NCBI GenBank assembly: GCA_900766645.1
Contig: CAAFWD010000106.1
Span: forward strand, 1 to 7,471
Source of the DNA: an uncultured Cetobacterium sp.
GTDB lineage: Bacteria > Fusobacteriota > Fusobacteriia > Fusobacteriales > Fusobacteriaceae
Direction of reading: 5' to 3'
DNA length: 7,471 nucleotides
This document shows positions 1-6,248 of this stretch, piece after piece (positions within the stretch are counted from its first letter, which is position 1; every line of letters begins with the position of its first letter). Under the pieces are notes generated by a model. The model was not told the origin of the DNA. It did not search any database and worked only from the letters and a program-made list of their open reading frames with translations. Made by a program: the position numbers and the translations under genes.

Positions 1-3000
1 ATGAGCTCAATAACATCTAATTTAGTAATAGAAAAAGAAGTGGATAAAACAACATACATATCTCAGGATACATTAACATATAAAATAAAAATAAAAAACA
101 CAGGGAAAGGTTGGGCTAACAATGTTGTAGTTGAAGATAAAATAAGTGAAATAACAACAGATTTTTTAACAGGGACGACACCAAGTGAGGCATTTGAAAG
201 TTGGACGATAAATTATATCAATAATGGATTAGTTCAACCGAGTCAGACTAGTGATAATACAGATGTAAATGTAACAATGGATATTGAACCAGAAACTACA
301 TACGAAATAGAAGTGATGGCTAAAATAAAAAGTGGAGCAACAGGGGAGATATTAAATTTTGCTACACTAATAAACATGGATAATATAACAAATAGTAATA
401 ATGTTACTTCGAATGCAAAAATAGCAGAATTAACAATAAGTAAAATAGCAGATGTAAGTAATTACAATCAAGGAGAGAATGTAACATATACTATTGTAGT
501 AGCAAATACTACAAATACTTCTGCAGGAAATGTTATTATAAAAGATCCGATAAGTTCAATAAAGACGTTGAGTAGTAAGGGTGATACAAGTGGAAGTTTA
601 GTAAATGCATACGAAGAATGGATAGTTGAAAGTGTTACAAGAAGCAGCGGGAAATCAATAACATCTATTTCACCAAATATTGGCGACATCTCAACAGAAG
701 ACATTCTAATAGAGACAAATTTAGATCCATTAGAAAGTATAGTATTGGTACTGAAAGCAAAAGTGACAGATGGGAAAAATAATCCTGCAGAGGGAATACC
801 AGTGGGAGATATAAAAAATGAGAGCATTCTTGAATATAATGGTGAAGTAAATACAGCGACATCAGTTGTAGGTGCACCAATAATAGGAGCTAACGATTTA
901 ATAGCTTCGAAAAAAATAACTAAGCTTAATAACGAGGAGTTTACAGGACAAAAGTATGAACCTGGAGATAGTATTCAATATAAAATATCAATAGAAAATA
1001 CTGGAATTAATTTATTAGATAATATAAATATTCAAGATATTATTTCTAATGTTACAACTCAATTGTCAGGGGCATCAATAGGAACGGCAATTGAAAGTGA
1101 TTGGACTATTACTATAAATAAAGGAGAAAGTACAACTTTTACATATCCTGAAACTATTTCTAACGGTGAAGAAATATCTTTAATAGCTGATATAGATGCA
1201 GGAGATACATTGGAGATATTAATTGATGGAAAAATATTAGAAACAGCAGTTGGAGAAATTACAAATAATATTGTGACAATAAATGGAGATATTTTTAAAT
1301 CAGAAGTATTGTCTCCAGAAAATGGAATTTTAGAATTTGAAAAAAATATAATAGAAGGAGAAGTTTACAATCAAGGAGAAGTAATTAAATATGAAATAAT
1401 TTTAAGAAATGTAGGAAAAGGATTTTTAAATGATATTGAATTAACGGATAATATTTCTGGAATCTTATCTGAAAATGTATCTGGATTACAAGAGGGAGCA
1501 TTTGAAAGTTGGACAATTAATATATCAAAACAAAATGAAAATACATCCTTCCAAAATACATATCCATTAATTTCTCAAAATTTATCTGAGGTATTGGATA
1601 TAGCTCCTGGTGATACTGTGATATTTACAGTGGAAGGAAAAGTTAAAGAGGATACAATCGGAGAGATAAAAAATACAGCAATAGTGCGATATACTGATTT
1701 TAATAATGAACCAAAAGAGGAACAGAAAGAGGTAATTTCAACTTCTGGAGTTGGAGAAGTTGAAATAGAAAAGACTCCATTTTTAACAACATATACTCCG
1801 GGAGGAGAGATTGGGTTTGATGTGATTGTAAGAAATAAATCAACTACGAATATTGCTAGTAAAATAAAATTAACAGATATTATAAGTACAATTGTATCAG
1901 AAAAAATAGGTGGAGGAACAACAGAGTCATTTAAAAGTGGATGGACAATTTCATCGACAATAACAGGAGATGAAAAAAATAGCAATATAACCAATATTCC
2001 ATCAACACAAGATATAGATGGTGTTTTGATAACTTTAGGAAAAAATACATTTGTAACTATTCAAATAAGGGGAACTGCGGCAGATAATATTTATGGAGAG
2101 ATTATAAATACGGCTAGTTACACTTACTCTAATGAAGAGGGAAAATCAGAATCTAAAATAGAAACTGTAGATGGAGATATTAGAGTCATCAAAAATATAG
2201 ACAAGCCAACATATATAAGTGGAGAGGAGCTAACTTATACAGTTCAAGTAAGTAATGTTGGAACGGGAATAATATCAGGATTGATATTAGAAGATCAGTT
2301 GTCATCAATACAAACTGAAATATCAGGAGAAGGGACTGTACAAGGACCAGCATTTACATCTTGGAATATAAGTTCAATACAAGTTCCTAATAGTTCATCT
2401 ATTTTAAATACAGATGATACAAATGGTTATAAGGTAGTTATGGATATAGCACCACAAGATACTGTAATTATTGAAGTAAAAGCTACTACACAGGAAAATG
2501 CATTTGGAGAGATTATTAACAAGGTTACGGCTACTTATAACACCTCACAAGGGAAGCAAGAGATGTCAGATACAGCAACAACAGTTGGAAAACAAGGAAA
2601 TATATTTATAGAAAAAAAATCTGACATAACAGAATATATTCCAAATGGATATGTTAACTATACATTGGTTTTAACAAATTCAGGAGAAGGTTGGACAAGA
2701 AATATAATTGTGGAAGATATTTTATCGTCAATTGAAACAGAAATATTAGGTGGTGAATTAGGAAAAGCATTTGATCCAAATGATATAATAATAACTTTTG
2801 TAACTGGAGAGCCACTAAATAGTGTAATTATAAGTGAGGAATTTAAACCTGATTTAAAAGCTGAAGTTGATATAAAAAATGGAACGACTATAGAGATAAA
2901 AATTAAAGCAAAAATAAATTTAAATTCAGTTGGAGATATAGTTAACTTAGCTTTAATTAAAGATTCAGATGGAGAGATAGAATCAAATGAAGTATTGATA

Positions 3001-6000
3001 ACACAAAATATTCCAAATGTTTCTATAAGTAAAACAGTAGATAAACCTGAATATGATGTAAATGATAATTTAGTATATAAAATAATAGTGAAAAATGAAG
3101 AAGCTACAAATATAAATGGGATAATTGTAAAAGATTTAATTTCAGATATATTAGCTTTAGATAGTACAGGAAATATGGTTTATCCATTTGAAAATGTAGA
3201 TATAGCTAGGGAAGAATTAGGAGAAGTTATAATTTCTCAAAAAGAACCAGAACCAGGAATAATAGATGAGATAAGTTTAGGTGGGAACTCCTCTATAACA
3301 TACACAATAACAGCTCAGATTAAGAATAATATAGTTGGAGAGATTTCCAACACTGTTGAAAAAATAGGAAGAGTAGGAAGGGAAGAGGTTAAAGTTACTT
3401 CATTCCCTAAAACACCAACTTTATCTGTTGAAAAAATAGTTTCTACATCAGTAAATAATGATACAAGCATTTCTCAAAATGAAACTGTAACTTATACTAT
3501 AAAAATAAAAACAGATGTTCCAAGTTTTAATGTTTATGTTACTGATGAGATAAGGCTTATTAAAAACAAAAATGGAGAAAATTTATTTGCACAACCGAGT
3601 ATAAAAATAGTTTCATTAAAAGAAAATGGAGTGGATATTCCATATACAGGAAATATAGATAGTGGAGAGGATACTATAATTATACAAGAAATAGTTTCAG
3701 AAGCAGAGTTAATAGTAGAAGCAACAGTGGATGGAAATATAAAATTAGAAGCTGATGAAGTTATAGAAAATAAAGTTATAGTATATTCAGATCAAAAAAA
3801 TGATGGAATACCTGATGAGAACCAAAAAGAAGCAGCGGTTAATATAGCTGTAGATCAACCAACATTAAACATTTATAAATCTATAATATTACCTTCAGGA
3901 GAAACTGAATTATTTCAAGGACAAACGATAAATTATGTGGTGGAGATAGAAAATCCAACTACATTAGTAGCTGTAACAAGCGAAAATTTAGGAGTAGTAT
4001 TATCTTTAACAGATGAAGTAAGATCAATAATAAATTCTGATGGAGAAATAGTATTTGAAAATATAAAGATAGTCTCAATAAAAGATCAGAACAATGTAGA
4101 GATTCCTAAAGTTGCAACTTTAAATGACAATAAAATATTTGGTTATACAGGGGATATAAGTGACACTGAAGGAGTTATAAACTTTACAAGAGTTGAAGGA
4201 AATAGTAAATATACAATTTTAATTGAAGCAGATGTAAGAGAAGATATTGGGTTTGTATCTCAAGAACCAATAACAAACACAGCACAACTATATTCAGGAG
4301 AAAGTGCTGAAGTGATCGTGAGTGCAGGGAAACAAGAGTTGAGTATATTAAAAGAAGTTGTAGAGGATGATATTTTATTAGGAGATATTGTAGAGTTCAA
4401 AATAGAAGTAGAAAATATCGGTAAATCCTTTGCAAATGATGTTGTAGTAATGGATATGATCTCACAGATTGAAGGGAAAAGTTTTAGTGGTGGATCAGTT
4501 CCTGCATTTACAGAGTGGGAGATAACAGCAATATCAGGTCCAAATAGTAGCTTTGGTACGTTCATCTCTAATAATGCTGATTTGAATGTTACAGATGCAA
4601 CGATAGCAGTGGGAGAAAAAATAACATATACAATTAAAGCTAAATTATCAGTAGACTTAATTGCAGATAGCATAACAAATACAGCAGAAGTTACAGATTC
4701 GAGAGGAAGAGATGAAAAAGAAAGCTCAGCAGAGGTAAATATAAGAAGACCTCAAATATCTATAGATAAAGAGGTTGGAGTTAGAGAAACATCTATTGGA
4801 AAATTTGTTCCATATAGAATATATGTTAGAAATAATGAGGACAAAGAAGTAAAAAATATTTTCATAAATGACAACCCACCATCAGGATTTAAATATGTTG
4901 AGGATAGTTTAGGAGTTGTAAAAAATGAAAAAAGAATAGATACAATAGATACAGAAGCCTCAGGAAATTTAATATTAGTAGGACCTTTTGATTTAAAAGG
5001 GAAAGAAGAGATAGAGATTGAATACTTAATGCAAGTTTCTATTGGAGCAGTTCAAGGTACATATAAAAATACAGCTTTTGTAACTAACTCTTCAGGACAA
5101 AAGGTATCGAATGACGCAGAAGCAGAAGTGGATGTTGTGGAAGATCCATTATTTGAAACTACAACAATAATAGGAAAAGTATACCATGATAGAGATGGAG
5201 ATGGAGTTCAGGATGATGGAAGGGCTACAAAAATAAAAGTTCAACAATATATTCCAGAAAATGACTATATTCCAAATAGTACAGTGTTATTAATAGATGA
5301 TAATTATACATATGTAAAGGATATGAGTGTACCTCTAACAAAAGGATTAGAGATAAAAGATATTATATATGGACGTATAACAGAAACTGATCCAATAGAT
5401 CAAAATAAAATAGTCATTTATACAGGATTAAAATCTATTGATAAGTTAGGAGATATAAAAGTTACAACAGGAGAAGGGACAGAACTTATATTAACTAAGA
5501 ACAATGAAGTTAAAAAGAGATACACAGGATTGATGTATAAGGGTATGTCATCTCAAAATATAATTTTAAGAAGAGAGATCTTGAAAAGAAAAACTTATAA
5601 GGACTCAAAGGATAAAGCACAGTATATTCAAAAGATAACTATTATAAATGCAGGGATACAGGAGGAAGGAATCCCAGGTGTAAGAATTGCAAGTGTAGAA
5701 GGATTAGTTATAATAACAGATCAGTATGGTAGATTCCACATACCAGAAGTGTCTTCTAAAAAAGGTGAAAACTATATATTAAAAGTTGATCCAGCTTCTC
5801 TACCAACAGGGTCAATATTTATGACAGAAAATCCAAAAGTGCAAAGGCTAGGAGTAGCTATGCTTAAATATAATTTTGGAGTAGTATTACCAAGCTTAAA
5901 ATATATAGATATTGGAGATAGAAAAAAAGCGTTAAAAGTAAGTATTCATCCAAATATGATCTTTATAGAAGGACGGGCTAAATTAAAACCAGTTATTTAT

Positions 6001-6189
6001 GAAAATGTATTTTCTGAAATAAAGAAAAATATATCTTCTGGGGATGTACTTTATATAGAAATGAATCGTACTAAAGATAATAATTTAGATAAGTTGAGAA
6101 TGAAGGCTTTAAAAGAAGAATTAAGTAAGTATTTTAACGAAAGCTCTATTGAAATTCAGATAAAAGGAAGAGAGGAGGGGGGAGTATGA
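1..6189 (+). CDS. Giant DUF11-repeat surface protein with SdrD-B-like and OmpA-like C-terminal domains (N-terminus probably incomplete)
   Basis: The visible 2062 residues form a large, probably exported structural protein. Twelve Ig-like DUF11 repeats occupy residues about 8-1716. Each opens with a pattern like (I/V)xK....Y..G..(V/L).Y.I.(V/I).N and most end near GEIxNTA. An SdrD-B-like domain follows: GKVYHDRDGDGVQDDG at 1725-1740 and EEGIPGVRIASVEGL at 1888-1902, separated by about 145 residues. A degenerate OmpA-like domain occupies about 1980-2056. No cysteine was found. The frame opens with ATG at base 1, but the first residues have no signal peptide and run straight into repeat 1, so this ATG may be an internal methionine and the gene may begin upstream; no upstream ribosome binding site can be checked. 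It overlaps the next gene by 4 bases. The role is inferred to be an extended surface or adhesin-like rod. Domain calls are from recognition, not a search. The coding call is very secure; the start is not. Confidence 0.93.
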   Translation: MSSITSNLVIEKEVDKTTYISQDTLTYKIKIKNTGKGWANNVVVEDKISEITTDFLTGTTPSEAFESWTINYINNGLVQPSQTSDNTDVNVTMDIEPETTYEIEVMAKIKSGATGEILNFATLINMDNITNSNNVTSNAKIAELTISKIADVSNYNQGENVTYTIVVANTTNTSAGNVIIKDPISSIKTLSSKGDTSGSLVNAYEEWIVESVTRSSGKSITSISPNIGDISTEDILIETNLDPLESIVLVLKAKVTDGKNNPAEGIPVGDIKNESILEYNGEVNTATSVVGAPIIGANDLIASKKITKLNNEEFTGQKYEPGDSIQYKISIENTGINLLDNINIQDIISNVTTQLSGASIGTAIESDWTITINKGESTTFTYPETISNGEEISLIADIDAGDTLEILIDGKILETAVGEITNNIVTINGDIFKSEVLSPENGILEFEKNIIEGEVYNQGEVIKYEIILRNVGKGFLNDIELTDNISGILSENVSGLQEGAFESWTINISKQNENTSFQNTYPLISQNLSEVLDIAPGDTVIFTVEGKVKEDTIGEIKNTAIVRYTDFNNEPKEEQKEVISTSGVGEVEIEKTPFLTTYTPGGEIGFDVIVRNKSTTNIASKIKLTDIISTIVSEKIGGGTTESFKSGWTISSTITGDEKNSNITNIPSTQDIDGVLITLGKNTFVTIQIRGTAADNIYGEIINTASYTYSNEEGKSESKIETVDGDIRVIKNIDKPTYISGEELTYTVQVSNVGTGIISGLILEDQLSSIQTEISGEGTVQGPAFTSWNISSIQVPNSSSILNTDDTNGYKVVMDIAPQDTVIIEVKATTQENAFGEIINKVTATYNTSQGKQEMSDTATTVGKQGNIFIEKKSDITEYIPNGYVNYTLVLTNSGEGWTRNIIVEDILSSIETEILGGELGKAFDPNDIIITFVTGEPLNSVIISEEFKPDLKAEVDIKNGTTIEIKIKAKINLNSVGDIVNLALIKDSDGEIESNEVLITQNIPNVSISKTVDKPEYDVNDNLVYKIIVKNEEATNINGIIVKDLISDILALDSTGNMVYPFENVDIAREELGEVIISQKEPEPGIIDEISLGGNSSITYTITAQIKNNIVGEISNTVEKIGRVGREEVKVTSFPKTPTLSVEKIVSTSVNNDTSISQNETVTYTIKIKTDVPSFNVYVTDEIRLIKNKNGENLFAQPSIKIVSLKENGVDIPYTGNIDSGEDTIIIQEIVSEAELIVEATVDGNIKLEADEVIENKVIVYSDQKNDGIPDENQKEAAVNIAVDQPTLNIYKSIILPSGETELFQGQTINYVVEIENPTTLVAVTSENLGVVLSLTDEVRSIINSDGEIVFENIKIVSIKDQNNVEIPKVATLNDNKIFGYTGDISDTEGVINFTRVEGNSKYTILIEADVREDIGFVSQEPITNTAQLYSGESAEVIVSAGKQELSILKEVVEDDILLGDIVEFKIEVENIGKSFANDVVVMDMISQIEGKSFSGGSVPAFTEWEITAISGPNSSFGTFISNNADLNVTDATIAVGEKITYTIKAKLSVDLIADSITNTAEVTDSRGRDEKESSAEVNIRRPQISIDKEVGVRETSIGKFVPYRIYVRNNEDKEVKNIFINDNPPSGFKYVEDSLGVVKNEKRIDTIDTEASGNLILVGPFDLKGKEEIEIEYLMQVSIGAVQGTYKNTAFVTNSSGQKVSNDAEAEVDVVEDPLFETTTIIGKVYHDRDGDGVQDDGRATKIKVQQYIPENDYIPNSTVLLIDDNYTYVKDMSVPLTKGLEIKDIIYGRITETDPIDQNKIVIYTGLKSIDKLGDIKVTTGEGTELILTKNNEVKKRYTGLMYKGMSSQNIILRREILKRKTYKDSKDKAQYIQKITIINAGIQEEGIPGVRIASVEGLVIITDQYGRFHIPEVSSKKGENYILKVDPASLPTGSIFMTENPKVQRLGVAMLKYNFGVVLPSLKYIDIGDRKKALKVSIHPNMIFIEGRAKLKPVIYENVFSEIKKNISSGDVLYIEMNRTKDNNLDKLRMKALKEELSKYFNESSIEIQIKGREEGGV
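22..5148 (+). repeat. Array of twelve degenerate tandem DUF11-type repeat units (about 132-158 codons each)
   Basis: Approximate unit starts, as residue (base): 8 (22), 144 (430), 300 (898), 443 (1327), 586 (1756), 726 (2176), 867 (2599), 1006 (3016), 1140 (3418), 1288 (3862), 1446 (4336), 1584 (4750). The array ends near residue 1716. Units 1-7 and 11 share a (D/E)xxS segment after the N-terminal strands, then an aromatic block such as AFESWTI (weaker in 2, 3, 5 and 7). Units 9 and 10 share TDE(I/V)R and IKIVS and look like a sister pair. Unit 12 is distinct, with NPPSGFKYVEDS, closer to the general DUF11 consensus. The DNA has diverged so far that long exact repeats are absent; the longest noticed is 17 bases shared by units 1 and 4. 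Boundaries are judged by eye and may be off by a few residues. Confidence 0.85.
5161..5892 (+). other. SdrD-B-like domain with EF-hand-like loop, split by a long insert (within gene 1)
   Basis: The first half is at residues 1723-1740. Its loop D1730-R-D1732-G-D1734-G-V-Q-D1738-D has the DxDxDG pattern of calcium-binding loops. The second half, residues about 1885-1964, has GIPGVRIASVEGL, TDQYGRFHIPEV, LKVDPASLPTGS and TENPKVQRL, then FGVVLP. In simple SdrD-B domains the calcium loop and the GVxGVxV strand are nearly adjacent. Here residues 1741-1884 lie between them, including a basic stretch ILRREILKRKTYK near 1855. From memory, an insert of this kind also occurs in large DUF11 barrel proteins of Proteobacteria, so it is probably a family trait rather than a local insertion. 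Calcium binding is inferred. Confidence 0.7.
5941..6168 (+). other. Shortened, divergent OmpA-like domain at the C-terminus of gene 1
   Basis: Residues 1981-2056 resemble an OmpA C-terminal fold in order: IFIEGRAKLKP (1987-1997) matches the first strand and the F..GxAxLxP pattern, VLYIEM (2016-2021) matches the second strand, and LRMKALKEEL (2032-2041) matches the helix normally carrying RAxxVxxYL. R2033 sits where the conserved arginine is expected. The aspartate of the usual GHTD turn is replaced (NRTKD), and the segment between turn and arginine is several residues shorter than in OmpA. Peptidoglycan binding is therefore doubtful. The domain is followed by only a few residues before the stop. 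Confidence 0.55.
6173..6178 (+). promoter_or_regulatory. Strong ribosome binding site for gene 2 inside the end of gene 1
   Basis: AGGAGG lies 7 bases upstream of the ATG at 6186. It is encoded within the last codons of gene 1 and accounts for its Glu-Glu-Gly-Gly-Val tail. The spacing is close to ideal and fixes the start of gene 2. Together with the ATGA overlap it supports translational coupling. Confidence 0.85.
6177..6182 (+). other. Run of six G at the gene 1 / gene 2 junction (possible slippery site)
   Basis: In the frame of gene 1, bases 6177-6183 read G_GGG_GGA, which fits the X_XXY_YYZ form of -1 slippery heptamers. A -1 shift, or one extra G in the DNA, continues through GGA or GGG then AGT into the ATG of gene 2 without a stop, giving one fused chain. 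The run also simply extends the AGGAGG site, which is the plainer explanation. Slippage is a hypothesis. Confidence 0.35.
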
Positions 6190-6248
6190 ATAAAAGAATA
6201 ATTCAATACATCTTAATATTAACATTTATAGCAAATAAAAGTGAGGCT
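6186..6248 (+). other. Signal peptide of gene 2
   Basis: MNKR gives a basic start, IIQYILILTFIA (5-16) a hydrophobic core, and NKSEA a polar end with a likely signal peptidase I cut after A21 (S-E-A before N-E). There is no lipobox cysteine, so this is not a lipoprotein signal. Confidence 0.8.

Noticed and set aside
468..880. Minus-strand open frames of 119 and 71 codons
   Set aside because: They lie wholly opposite the repeat-coding frame, show no ribosome binding site or domain pattern, and their Ser/Leu/Phe-rich content is what the reverse strand of Asn/Glu/Lys-rich coding DNA gives.
1575..1994. Minus-strand open frame of 139 codons
   Set aside because: Antisense to repeat units 4 and 5 with no independent support; the hydrophobic look comes from complementing Glu, Lys and Asn codons.
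2612..2619. A8 run (and several A7 runs) as frameshift or phase-variation sites
   Set aside because: Long A-runs are expected from Lys codons in such AT-rich DNA. A -1 shift at 2612-2619 meets a stop at once, and nothing else marks the site as functional.
4260..4673. Minus-strand open frame of 137 codons
   Set aside because: Antisense to units 10 and 11, with no start signal or recognisable motif.
4984..5000. CCTTTT / AAAAGG inverted repeat
   Set aside because: Only six base pairs, mostly A-T, inside coding sequence and without a T-run; chance is sufficient.
22..5148. CRISPR or DNA-level satellite array
   Set aside because: The periodicity of about 400-475 bases is in the protein; the DNA units are too diverged and the frame is open throughout.
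1..6189. Sortase-anchored Gram-positive adhesin or archaeal adhesin-like protein
   Set aside because: No LPXTG-type tail. The C-terminus is OmpA-like and the next gene looks like an outer-membrane barrel, which points to a bacterium with an outer membrane.
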